Below are positions 41,001 to 54,900 of a stretch of DNA of 64,000 bases, one piece after another. Location of the stretch: contig CM060890.1 of assembly GCA_030762935.1 (NCBI GenBank), positions 152,430,129-152,494,128 of the forward strand, in the 5' to 3' direction. Under the pieces are notes generated by a model. The model was given only the letters and a program-made list of their open reading frames with translations, ran no database searches and was not told where the DNA came from. A program made the position numbers and the translations under genes. How positions within the stretch are numbered: the stretch's first letter is position 1; each line of letters starts with the position of its first letter. Source of the DNA: Hymenopus coronatus. Taxonomy: Eukaryota > Arthropoda > Insecta > Mantodea > Hymenopodidae.

Positions 41001-43780
41001 TAAGAAGCTATAGGAAATACCAATACTGTATGTAGTATTGTATTCCATGAAATACCGTATTAACGATATGTTCAGCTAAGAAGCTACAAGAAATGTCTTC
41101 ACTATATGTAATATTGTATTCCAGGAAACACCGTAAATATGATATGTTCCGCTAAGAAGCTACATGAAATACCTTTACTATATGTAGTATTGTGATCCAG
41201 GAAACACGGTAATAACGACAATTTCCAATAAAAAGCTACAAGAAATAGGTTTACTATATGTAGCATTGTATTCCATGAAACACCGTAATAACGATAAGTT
41301 TCCTTTAGAAGCTACAAGGAATACCTTTACTATATGTAGTATTGTACTCAATGAAACACCGTAATAATGATATGTTCCGCTAAGAAGCTACAGGAAATAC
41401 CTATACTCTATGTAGTATTGTATTCCAGGGAACACCGTAGTAACGAAATGTTCCACTAGGAATCTACAAGAAATACCTTTACCATATGTTGTATTGTATT
41501 TCAGGAAACACCGTAATAACGATATGTTCCGCTAAGAAGCTACAAGAAATACCTATACCATATGTAGTATTGTATTCCAGGAAACACCGTAATATCTACA
41601 TGTTCCAATAAAAAGCTACAAGAAACACCTTTACTATTTGTAGTATTGTATTCCAAGAAACACCGTAATAACGATATGTTCCGCTTAGAAGCTAAAAGGA
41701 ATACTTTTACTATATGCAGTATTGTATTCCATGAAACACCGTAATAACGATATGTTCCGCTAAGAAGCTACAAGAAATACCTTTACTATATGTAGTATTG
41801 TATTCCATGAAACACCGTAATAACGACATGTTCCGCTAAGGAGCAACAGGAAATACCTTTACTATATGTTGTATTGTATACTAGGAACACATGATAACGA
41901 TATGTTCGGCTAAGAAGCTACACGAAATACCTTTAATATATGTAGCATTGTATTCCAGGAAACACCGAAATAACGATATGTTCCGTAAAGAAGCTACAAG
42001 AAATACCTCTACTATATGTAGTACTGTATTCCAGGGCACTCAGTAATAACGATATTTTCCACTAAGAAGCTACAAGAAATACCTTTACCATATGTAGTGT
42101 TGTATTCCATTAACACCGTAATATCGATATATTCCGCTAATAAGCTACAAGAAATACCTTTACTATGTGTAGTAATGTATTCCAGGAAACACCGTAACAA
42201 CGATATGTTCCGCTAAGAAGCTACAAGAAATACCTTTGATATATGTAGTATTGTAATCCAGGAAACACCGTAATAACATTATGTTCCGCTAAGAAGCTAC
42301 AAGAACTACCTTTACTATACGTAGTATTGTATTCCAGGAATCACCGTAATAACGATATGTTCCGCTAAGAAGCTACAAGAAATACCTATTTTATACGTAG
42401 TATTGTATTGCAGTAAACATCGTAAAAGCGATATGTTCCACTAAGAAGCTACAGGAAATTCATCTACTATATGTAGTATTGTATTCCAGGAAACTCAGTA
42501 ATAACGATATTTTCCACTAAGAAGCTACAGGAAATACTTCTACTATATGTAGTATTGTATTCCAGGAAACTCCGTAATATTGATGTGTTCCACTAAGAAG
42601 CTACATGAAATACTTCTACTATATGTAGCATTGTATTCCACGAAACACCGTAATAACATATGCGCCACTAAGAAGCTACAGGGAGTACTTCTACTACATG
42701 TTGTATTGTATTCCAGGAAACACCGTAATAACGATATGCTCCATTAAGAAGCTACAAGAAATACCTATACTCTATGCAGTATTGTATTCCAGGAAACACC
42801 GTAATAACGACATTTTCTGCTAAGGAATTACAGGAAATACCGATACTCTATGTAGTATTGTATTCCAGGAAACACCGTATTACGATATGTTCCGTTAAGA
42901 AGCTACAGGAAATACCAATACTCTATGTATTATTGTATTCCAGGAAACACCGCAATAACCATATGTTCCGCTAAGAAGCTACAGGAAATACCTATACTCT
43001 ATGTAGTATTGTATTCCAGGAAACACCGTAGTAACGATATGTTCCACTAAGAAGCCACAAGAAATACCTTTACCACATGTAGTATTGTATTCCAGGATAC
43101 ACCGTAATAACGACATGTTCCGCTAAGAAGCTACAAGAAATACGTATACTCTCTGTAGTATTGTATACCTGGAAACACCGTATTAACGATATGTTCCGCT
43201 AAGAAGCTACAGGAAATACCTTTACTATATGTAGTATTGTATTCCAGGAAACACCGTAATAACGATATGTTTCACTAAGAAGCTACAAGAAATACCTATA
43301 CTCAATGTAGTATTGTATTCCAGGAAACACCATAATAACGATATGTTCCGCTAAGAAGCTACAGGAAATACCGATACGCTATGTAGTATTGTATTCCAGA
43401 AAAACACCGTAATAACGATATTTTCCGCTAAGAAGCTACAGGAAATACTCATACTCTATGTACTATTGTATTGTAGGAAACACCGCAATAACGATATGTT
43501 CCGCTACGAAGCTACAGGAAATACCTATACTCTATGTAATATTGCATTCCAGGAAACACCGTAATAACGATATGTTCCGCTAAGAAGCTACAGGAAATAC
43601 CTTTACCATATGTAGTATAGTATTACAGGAAAGACCGTAATAACGATATGTTCCGCTAAGAAGCTTAAGGAAATACCTTAACTATATGTAGTATTGTATT
43701 CCAGGAAACACCGTAATAACGAAATGTTCCACTAAGAAGCTACAAGAAATACCTATAATCTATGTAGTATTGTATTCCAG
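38088..43780 (+). repeat. Higher-order repeat B, copy B5 (5693 bp, one monomer lost)
   Basis: Rulers at 38928 and 41889 place this as the next B. It lacks exactly one monomer near 39755: the monomer with ATATGCTCCACTAAG and CTACTAGAAATACC (present at 12231 and 34158) is absent, and the sequence runs straight into CGACATGTTCTGC. It shares CTACAAAAAATACC with B4, and CCGCAATAACGACATG (40067) with B4 (34527), so B4 and B5 are nearest relatives and probably arose from one tandem duplication. Confidence 0.9.
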
Positions 43781-45120
43781 GAAACACCGTATTAACGATA
43801 TGTTCCTCTAAGAAGCTACAAGAAATACCTATACTATATGTAGTATTGTATTCCATGAAACACCGTAATAACGATATGTTCAGCTAAGAAGCTACAAGAA
43901 ATACCTTCACTATATGTAGTATTGTATTCCAGGAAACACCGTAAAAACTATATGTTCCGCTAAGAAGCTACATGAAATACCTTTACTATATGTAGTATTG
44001 TGATCCAGGAAACACCGTAATAACGACAATTTCCAATAAAAAGCTACAAGAAATAGGTTTACTATATGTAGCATTGTATTCCATGAAACACCGTAATAAC
44101 GATATGTTCCCTTTAGAAGCTACAAGGAATACCTTTACTATATGTAGTATTGTATTCAATGAAACACCGTAATAATGATATGTTCCGCTAAGAGGCTACA
44201 GGAAATACCTATACTCTATGTAGTATTGTATTCCAGGAAACACCGTAGTAACGAAATATTCCACTAGGAATCTACAAGAAATACCTTTACCGTATGTTGT
44301 ATTGTATTCCAGGAAACACCGTAATAACGATATGGTCCGCTAAGAAGCTACAAGAAATACCTATACCATATGTAGTATTGTATTCCAGGAAACACCGTAA
44401 TATCTACATGTTCCAATTAAAAGCTACAAGAAACACCTTTACTATTTGTAGTATTGTATTCCATGAAACACCGTAATAACGATATGTTCCGCTTAGAAGC
44501 TAAAAGGAATTCTTTTACTATATGCAGTATTGTATTCCATGAAACACCGTAATAACGACATGTTCCGCTAAGGAGCTACAGGAAATACCTTTACTATATG
44601 TAGTATTGTATCCTAGGAACACATGATAACGATATGTTCGGCTAAGAAGCTAAACGAAATAACTTTAATATATGTAGCATTGTATTCCAGGAAACACCGA
44701 AATAACGATATGTTCCGTAAAGAAGCTACAAGAAATACCTCTACTATATGTAGTATTGTATTCCAGGGAACTCAGTAATAACGATATTTTCCACTAAGAA
44801 GCTACAAGAAATACCTTTACCATATGTAGTGTTGTATTCCATGAAACACCGTAATAACGTTATATTCCGCTAATAAGCTACAAGAAATACCTTTACTATG
44901 TGTAGTAATGTATTCCAGGAAACACCGTAACAACGATATGTTCCGCTAAGAAGCTACAAGAAATACCTTTGATATATGTAGTATTGTAATCCAGGAAACA
45001 CCGTAATAGCAATATGTTCCGCTAAGAAGCTACAAGAAATACCTTTACTATACGTAGTATTGTATTCCAGGAATCACCGTAATAACGATATGTTCCGCTT
45101 AGAAGCTACAAGAAATACCT
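43781..45120 (+). repeat. Higher-order repeat B, copy B6, truncated like B2
   Basis: This follows B2 at offset 27471 and breaks at the same base of the unit: the 20 bp shared tract is at 45101-45120, followed by CTACTATATGTAG. It has CTACAAGAAATACC at the site where B4 and B5 have AAAAAA, agreeing with B2. The broken copy was therefore copied as part of the superunit and did not arise a second time. One private change is AACGAAATATTCC near 44254. Confidence 0.88.
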
Positions 45121-46675
45121 CTACTATATGTAGTATTGTATTCCAGGGAACTCAGTAATAACGATATTTTCCACTAAGAAGCTACAAGAAATACCTTTAC
45201 CATATGTAGTGTTGTATTCCATTAACACCGTAATAACGATATATTCCGCTAATAAGCTACAAGAAATACCTTTACTATGTGTAGTAATGTATTCCAGGAA
45301 ACACCGTAACAACGATATGTTCCGCTAAGAAGCTACAAGAAATACCTTTGATATATGTAGTATTGTAATCCAGGAAACACCGTAATAACATTATGTTCCG
45401 CTAAGAAGCTACAAGAAATACCTTTACTATACGTAGTATTGTATTCCAGGAATCACCGTAATAACGATATGTTCCGCTAAGAAGCTACAAGAAATACCTA
45501 TACTATACGTAGTAATGTATTGCAGTAAACATCGTAATAACGATATGTTCCACTAAGAAGCTACAGGAAATTCTTCTACTATATGTAGTATTGTATTCCA
45601 GGAAACTCAGTAATAACGATATTTTCCACTAAGAAGCTACAGGAAATACTTCTACTATATGTAGTATTGTATTCCAGGAAACTCCGTAAAATTGATGTGT
45701 TCCACTAAGAAGCTACAAGAAATATTTCTACTATATGTAGCATTGTATTCCACGAAACACCGTAATAACATATGCGCCACTAAGAAGCTACAGGGAATAC
45801 TTCTACTATATGTTGTATTGTATTCCAGGAAACACCGTAATAACGATATGCTCCACTAAGAAGCTACAAGAAATACCTATACTCTATGCAGTATTGTATT
45901 CCAGGAAACACCGTAATAACGACATGTTCTGCTAAGGAATTACAGGAAATACCGATACTCTATGTAGTATTGTATTCCAGGAAACACCGTGTTACGATAT
46001 GTTCCGTTAAGAAGCTACAGGAAATACCAATACTCTATGTATTATTGTATTCCAGGAAACACCGCAATAACCATATGTTCCGCTAAGAAGATACAGGAAA
46101 TACCTATATTCTATGTAGAATTGTATTCCAGGAAACACCGTAGTAACGATATGTTCCGCTAAGAAGCTACAGGAAATACCTTCACCATATGTAGTATTGT
46201 ATTACAGGAAAGACCGTAATAACGACATGTTCCGCTAAGAAGCTACAAGAAATACGTATACTCTCTGTAGTATTGTATACTTGGAAACACCGTATTAACG
46301 ATATGTTCCGCTAAGAAGCTACAGGAAATACCTTTACTATATGTAGTATTGTATTCCAGGAAACACCGTAATAACGATATGTTCCACTAAGAAGCTACAA
46401 GAAATACCTATACTCAATGTAGTATTGTATTCCAGGAAACACCATTATAACGATATGTTCCGCAAAGAAGCTACAGGAAATACCGATACTCTATGTAGTA
46501 TTGTATTCCAGAAAAACACCGTAATAACGATATTTTCCGCAAAGAAGCTACAGGAAAGACTCATACTCTATGTACTATTGTATTGTAGGAAACACCGCAA
46601 TAACGATATGTTCCGCTAAGAAGCTACAGGAAATACCTATACTCTATGTAGTATTGTATTCCAGGAAACACCGTA
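45121..46675 (+). repeat. Recombinant half-B segment, second copy
   Basis: This matches 17650-19204 at offset 27471, including the mosaic start and CCGTGTTACG (45988; 18517 in the first copy). Differences seen are GGAAATTCTTC for GGAAATTTTTC near 45567, CTTCACCATATG near 46180 for CTTTACCATATG, and CCGCAAAGAAGC near 46461 for CCGCTAAGAAGC. The last change removes a stop codon in one frame, which is why a 64-codon open frame appears only in this copy. That is incidental. Confidence 0.85.
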
Positions 46676-46981
46676 TTAACGATATGTTCCGCTAAGATTC
46701 TACAGGAAATACTTCTACTATATGTAGTATTGTATTCCAGGAAAGACCGTATTAATGATATGTTACGCTAATAAGCTACAAGATATACCTTTACTATATG
46801 TAGTATTGTATTCCAGAAAACACCGTAACAACGATATGTTCCGCTAAGAAGCTACAAGAAATACCTTTAATATATGTAGTATTGTATTCTAGGAAACACC
46901 GTAATAACGATATGTTCCGCTAAGAAGCTACAAGAAATACCTTCACTATATGTAGTATTGTATTCCAGGAAAAACCGTAAT
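46676..46981 (+). repeat. Lead-in monomers between B and C, second copy
   Basis: This matches 19205-19510 at offset 27471. Differences seen: GACCGTATTAATG for GACCGTAATAATG near 46748, and CTTCACTATATG for CTACACTATATG near 46941. No other feature is present. Confidence 0.75.
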
Positions 46982-49900
46982 AACGATATGTTCCACTAAG
47001 AAGCTACAGGAAATATTTCTACTATATGTAATATTGTATTCCAGGAAACTCCGTAATATTGCTATGTTCCACTAAGAAGCTTCAAAAAATACTTCTACTA
47101 TATGTAGTATTGTATTCCAGGAAACACCGTAATAACAATATGTGCCACTAAGAAGCTACAGGAAATACTTCTAGTATATGTAGTATTGTATTCCAGGAAA
47201 CATCGTAATAACGATATGTTCCGCTAAGAAATTACATGAAATACCGATACTCTATGTGTATTGTATTCCAGGAAACACCGTAATAACGAAATGTTCCGCT
47301 AAGAAGCTACAGGAAATACCAATAATCTTTGTAGTATTGTATTCCAGGAAACACCGTAGTAACGATATGTTCCACTAAGAAGCTACAAGAAATACCTTTA
47401 TCATATGTAGTATTGTATTCCAGGAAACACCGTAATAACGATATGTTACGCTAAGAATTTACAAGAAATACCTTTTACATATGTAGTATTGTATTCCATG
47501 AAACACCGTAATAACGATATGTTCCGCTAAGAAGCTACAAGAAATATCTTTACTATATGTAGTATTGTATTCCATGATACACCGTATTAACGATATGTTC
47601 CGCTAAGTATTTACAAGTATTACCTGTACTATATGTAGAATTGTGTTCTTTGAAACACCGTAATAACGATATGTTCAGCTAAGAACCTACAAGAAATACC
47701 TTTACTATATGTAGTATTGTATTCCAGGAAAAACAATAATAACGATATGTTCCGCTAAGAAGCTACAAGAAATTCCTTTACTATATGTAGTATTGTATTC
47801 CAGGAAACACCGTAATAACGACATGTTACAGTAAAAAGCTACAAGAAAAACCTTTACTATATGTAGTATTGTATTCCATTAAAACACCGTAATAACGATA
47901 TGTTCCGCTTAGAAGCTACAAGGAATACCTTTACTATATGTAGTATTGTATTCCATGAAACACCGTAATAACGGTATGTTCCGCTGAGAAGCTACAAGAA
48001 ATATCTTTACTCTATGTAGTATTGTATTCCAGGAATCACCGTAATAACGACATGTTCCACTAAAAAGCTACAAGAAATACCTTTACTATATGTAGTATTG
48101 TATTCCATGAAACTCCGTAATAACGATATATTCCGCTTAGAAGCTACAAGAAATACCTTTACTATATGTAGTATCGTATTCCATGAAACACTGTAATAAC
48201 GACATGTTCCGCTTAGGAGCTACAGGATATACCTTTACCATATGTAGTATTGTATTCTAGGAACACATGATAAAAATATGTTCCGCTAAGGAGCTACAGG
48301 AGATACCTTTAATATATGTAGCATTGTATTCCAGGAAACACCATAATAACAAAATGTGCCGCTTAGAAGCTACAAGAAATACCACTACTATATGTAGTAT
48401 TGTATTCCAGGAAACACAGTAATAACGATATGTTCCACTAAGAAGCTACAAGAAATACCTTTACTATAAGTAGTATTGTATTCCATGAAACACCGTAATA
48501 ACGATATGCTCCGCTAATAAGCTACAAGAAATACCTTTACTATATGTAGTATTGTATTCCAGGAAACACCGTAATAACGATATGTTCCGCTAAGAAGCTA
48601 CAAGAAATACCTGTACTATATGTGGTATTTTATTGCAGAAAACATCGTAATAACAATATGTTATACTAAGAAGCTATAGGAAATTTTTCTACTATATGTA
48701 GCACTGTATTCCAGGAAACATTTGTAATAAGGATATGTTCCACTAAGAAGCAGCAGGAAATACTTCTACTATATGTAGTATTGTATCCAGGAAACTCCGT
48801 AATATTGATATGTTCCACTAAGGAGCTACAAGAAATACTTCTACTATATGTAGTATTGTATTCCAGGAAACACCGTAATACCGATATGTTCCGCTAAGAA
48901 TCTAAAAGAAATACCTTTACTATATGTAGTATTGTATTCCATGATACTCCCTATTAACGATATGTTCCGCTAAGAAGCTACAAGAAATAACCGTACTATA
49001 TGTAGTATTGTATTCCATGAAACACCGTAATAACGATATGTTCAGCTAAGAAGCTACAAGAAATACCTTAACTATATGTAGTATTGTATTCCAGGAAACA
49101 CCGTAATAACGACGTGTTACAATAAAAAGCTACAAGAAATACCGATACTCTATGTAGTATTGTATTCCAGGAAACACTGTAATAACGATATTTCCGCTAA
49201 GAAGCTACATGAAATACCAATACTCTAGGTAGTATTGTATTCCAGGAAACACCGCAATAACGATATGTTCCGCTAAGAAGCCACAGGAAATACCTATACT
49301 CTATGTAGTATTGTATTTCAGGAAACACCGTAGTAACGATATGTTCCGCTAAGAAGCTACAAGAAATTCCTTTACTCTATGTAGTATTTTATTCCTGGAA
49401 ACAGCGCAATAACGATATGTTCCGCTAAGAAGCTACAAGAAATGACTTCACTATATGTATTATTGAATTCCAGGAAACACCATAATAACGATATGTTCCG
49501 CTAAGAAGCTACAAGAAATACCTATACCATATGTAGTATTGTATTCCATGAAACACCGTAATAACGATATGTTCCGTTAAGAAGCTACAAGAAATACCTT
49601 TACTATATGTAGTATTGTATTCCATGAAACACCGTAATAACGATATGTTCCGCTAAGAATCTACAAGAAATACTTTTACTATATGTAGTATTGTATTCTA
49701 GGAAACACCGTAATAACAAGTTCCAATAAAGAGCTACAAGAAATACCTTTACTATATGTAGTATTGTATTCCATGAAACACCGTAATAACGATATGTTCC
49801 GCTTAGAAGCTACAAGAAATAACTTTACTATACGTAGTATTGTATTCCAGGAAACACAGTAATAACGATATGCTCCGCTAAGAAGCTACAAGAAATACCT

Positions 49901-51912
49901 TGAATATACGAAGTATTGTATTCCAGGAAACACCGTAATAACGATATGTTCCACTAAGAAGCTACGGGAAATTCTTCTACTATAAGTAGTATTGTATTCC
50001 AGGAAAATCAGGAATTTTGATATGTTCCACTTAGAAGCTACAAGAAATACTTCTACTATATGTAGTATTGTATTCCAGGAAACACCGTAATAACGTTATG
50101 CGCCACTAAGAAGCTACAGGAAATATTTCTACTATATATAGTTCTGTATTTCAGGAAACAATGTAATAACGATATGTTACACTAAGAAGCTACAGGAAAT
50201 ACTTCTACTATATGTTGTATTGTATTCCATGAAACATCTTAATAACAATATATTTCACTAAGAAGATACAAGAAGTACCTTTACTATATGTAGCATTGTA
50301 TTCCATGAAACACCGTAATAACGATATGTTCAGCTAAGAAACTTCAAAAAATACTACTATATGTAGTAATGTATTCCAGGAAACATCGTAATAACTATAT
50401 GTTCCACTAAGAAGCTACAAGAAATACTTCTATTATATGTAGTATTTCATTCCAGGAAACACCGAAGTATCGATATGTTCCACAAAGAAGCTACAAGAAA
50501 TAATTCTACTATATGTAGTATTGTATTCCAGGAAACACCGTAATAACGATATGCGCCACTAAGAAGCTACAAGAAATACTTCTACTATATGAAGTATTGT
50601 ATTCCAGGAAACATCGTATTAACGATATGTTCCACTAAGAAGCTACAGGAAATACCTATACTCTATGTAGAATTGTATTCCAGGTAACACCATAATAACG
50701 ATATGTTCCGCTAAGAAGCTACCGGAAATAACTATAATCTATGTAGTATTGTATTCCAGGAAGCACCGTTATAGTGATATGTTCCGCTAAGAAGCTACAG
50801 GAAATACCAATACTCTATGTAGTATTGTATTCCTGGTTACACCGTAATAACGATATGTTCCACTAAAATGCTACAAAAAATACCTATGCTCTATGTAGTA
50901 TTGTATTCCAGGAAACACCGTAATAACGATATGTTCCGCTAAGAAGCTACAGGAAATACCTTTACTATATGTACTATTGTATTCAAGGAAACACCGTAAT
51001 AACGATATGTTCCGCTAAGAAGCTACCGGAAATAACTATACTCTATGTAGTATTGTATTCCAGGAAGCACCGTTATAATGATATGTTCCGCTAAGAAGCT
51101 ACAGGAAATACCAATACTCTATGTAGTATTGTATTCCAGGAAACACCGTAATAACGATATGTTCCACTAAGAAGCTATAAGAAATACCTTTACTATATGT
51201 AGTATTGTAATCCAGGAAACACCGTAATAACGATATGTTCCACTAAGAAGCTACAAGAAATACCTTTACTCTATGTAGTATTGTATTCCAGGAAACGCCG
51301 TAATAACGATATGTTCCGCTAAGAAGCTACAGGAAATACCAATACTCTATGTAGTATTGTATTCCAGGAGACAACGTAATAGCGATATGTTCCGCTAAGA
51401 AGCTACAGGAAATACCTTTACTCTATGTAGTATTGTATTCCAGGAAACACCGTAGTAACGATATGTTCCACTAAGAAGCTACAAGTAATACCTATACCTT
51501 ATGTAGTATTGTATTCCATGAAACATCGCAATAACGATATGTTCCGCTTAGAAGCTACAAGAAATACCTATACTATATGTAGTATTGTATTCCATGAGAC
51601 ACCGTAATATCGATATGTTTCGCTAAGAAGCTACAAGAAATAACTCTACTATATGTGGTATTGTATTCCAGGAATCACAGTTATAACGATATGTTCCACT
51701 AAGAAGCTACAAGAATTGCCTTTACTATATGTAGTATTGTATTCCATGAAACACCGTATTAACGATATGTTTCGCTAAAAAGCTACAAGAAATACCTTTT
51801 TTATATGTAGTATTGTATTCCAGGAAACTCCGTAACAACGATATGTTCCGCTAAGAAGCTACAAGAAATTCCTTTACTATATGTAGTATTGTACTCCAGG
51901 AAAGACAGTAAG
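46982..51912 (+). repeat. Higher-order repeat C, copy C2 (4931 bp)
   Basis: This follows C1 at offset 27471, rising to 27472 after about 50410, where C2 has the full TTCCACTAAGAAGCTAC and C1 has a shortened TTCCACTAAAAACTAC. The ruler with ATAAAAATATG is at 48265. It ends where AACGATATGTTCCACT with AAATATTTCTACT returns at 51913. The change CAGGAATTTTGATATG near 50010 (CCGGAATTTTGATATG in C1, CCGTAATTTTGATATG in C3) shows that C2 is closer to C1 than to its neighbour C3. Confidence 0.85.
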
Positions 51913-54900
51913 AACGATATGTTCCACTAAGAAGCTACAGGAAATATTTCTACTATATGTAATATTGTATTCCAGGAAACTCCGTAATATTGCTATGTTC
52001 CACTAAGAAGCTTCAAAAAATACTTCTACTATATGTAGTATTGTATTCCAGGAAACACCGTAATAACAATATGCGCCACTAAGAAGCTACAGGAAATACT
52101 TCTAGTATATGTAGTATTGTATTCCAGGAAGCATCATAATAACGATATGTTCCGCTAAGAAATTACATGAAATACCGACACTCTATGTGTATTGTATTCC
52201 AGGAAACACCGTAATAACGAAATGTTCCGCTAAGAAGCTACAGGAAATACCAATAATCTATGTAGTATTGTATTCCAGGAAACACCGTAGTAACGATATG
52301 TTCCACTAAGAAGCTACAAGAAATACCTTTATCATATGTAGTATTGTATTCCAGGAAACACCGTAATAACGATATGTTACGCTAAGAATCTATAAGAAAT
52401 ACCTATTACATATGTAGTATTGTATTCCATGAAACACCGTAATAACGATATGTTCCGCTAAGAAGCTACAAGAAATATCTTTACTATATGTAGTATTGTA
52501 TTCCATGATACACCGTATTAACGATATGTTCCGCTAAGTAATTACAAGTATTACCTGTACTATATGTAGTATTGTATTCTTTGAAACACCGTAATAACGA
52601 TATGTTCAGCTAAGAACCTACAAGAAATACCTTTACTATATGTAGTATTGTATTCCAGGAAAAACAATAATAACGATATGTTCCGCTAAGAAGCTACAAG
52701 AAATACCTTTACTATATGTAGTATTGTATTCCAGGAAACACCGTAATAACGACATGTTACAGTAAAAAGCTACAAGAAAAACCTTTACTATATGTAGTAT
52801 TGTATTCCATTAAAACACCGTAATAACGATATGTTCCGCTTAGAAGCTACAAGGAATACCTTTACTATATGTAGTATTGTATTCCATGAAACACCGTAAT
52901 AACGGTATGTTCCGCTGAGAAGCTACAAGACATTACTTTACTCTATGTAGTATTGTATTCCAGGAATCACCGTAATAACGACATGTTCCACTAAAAAGCT
53001 ACAAGAAATACCTTTACTATATGTAGTATTGTATTCCATGAATCTCCGTAATAACGATATGTTCCGCTTAGAAGCTACAAGAAATACCTTTACTATATGT
53101 AGTATCGTATTCCATGATACACTGTAATAACGACATGTTCCGCTTAGGAGCTACAGGATATACCTTTACCATATGTAGTATTGTATTCTAGGAACACATG
53201 ATAAAAATATGTTCCGCTAAGGAGCTACAGGAGATACCTTTAATATATGTAGCATTGTATTCCAGGAAACACCATAATAACAAAATGTGCCGCTTAGAAG
53301 CTACAAGAAATACCACTACTATAGGTAGTATTGTATTCCAGGAAACACAGTAATAACGATATGTTCCACTAAGAAGCTACAAGAAATACCTTTACTATAA
53401 GTAGTATTGTATTCCATGAAACACCGTAATAACGATATGCTCCGCTAATAAGCTACAAGAAATACCTTTACTATATGTAGTATTGTATTCCAGGAAACAC
53501 CGTAATAACGATATGTTCCGCTAAGAAGCTACAAGAAATACCTGTACTATATGTGGTATTTTATTGCAGAAAACATCGTGATAACAATATGTTATACTAA
53601 GAAGCTATAGGAAATTTTTCTACTATATGTAGCACTGTATTCCAGGAAACATTTGTAATAAGCATATGTTCCACTAAGAAGCAGCAGGAAATACTTCTAC
53701 TATATGTAGTATTGTATCCAGGAAACTCCGTAATATTGATATGTTCCACTAAGGAGCTACAAGAAATACTTCTACTATATGTAGTATTGTATTCCAGGAA
53801 ACACCGTAATAACGATATGTTCCGCTAAGAATCTAAAAGAAATACCTTTACTATATGTAGTATTGTATTCCATGATACTCCCTATTAACGATATGTTCCG
53901 CTAAGAAGCTACAAGAAATAACCGTACTATATGTAGTATTGTATTCCATGAAACACCGTAATAACGATATGCTCAGCTAAGAAGCTACAAGAAATACCTT
54001 TACTATATGTAGTATTGTATTCCAGGAAACACCGTAATAACGACGTGTTACAATAAAAAGCTACAAGAAATACCGATACTCTATGTAGTATTGTATTCCA
54101 GGAAACACTGTAATAACGATATTTTCCGCTAAGAAGCTACAGGAAATACCAATAGTCTAGGTAGTATTGTATTCCAGTAAACACCGCAATAACGATATGT
54201 TCCGCTAAGAAGCCACAGGAAATACCTATACTCTATGTAGTATTGTATTCCATGAAACAACGTAATAACGATATGTTCAGCTAAGAAGCTACAAGAAATG
54301 ACTTCACTATATGTATTATTGAATTCCAGGAAACACCGTAATAACGATATGTTCCGCTAAGAAACTACAGGAAATACCAATACTCTATGTAGTATTGTAT
54401 TCCAGGAAACACCGTAATAACGACATTTTCCGCTAATAAGCTACAGGAAATACCTATACTCTATGTAGTATTGTATTCCAGGAAACACCGTAATAACGAT
54501 ATGTTCCACTAAGAAGCTACAAGAAATACCTTTACCATATGTAGTATTTTATTCCTGGAAACAGCGCAATAACGATATGTTCCGCAAAGAAGCTACAAGA
54601 AATGACTTCACTATATGTATTATTGAATTCCAGGAAACACCATAATAACGATATGTTCCGCTAAGAAGCTACAAGAAATACCTATACCATATGTAGTATT
54701 GTATTCCATGAAACACCGTAATAACGATATGTTCCGTTAAGAAGCTACAAGAAATACCTTTACTATATGTAGTATTGTATTCCATGAAACACCGTAATAA
54801 CGATAAGTTCCGCTAAGAATCTACAAGAAATACCTTTACTATATGTAGTATTGTATTCTAGGAAACAACGTAATAACAAGTTCCAATAAAGAGCTACAAG

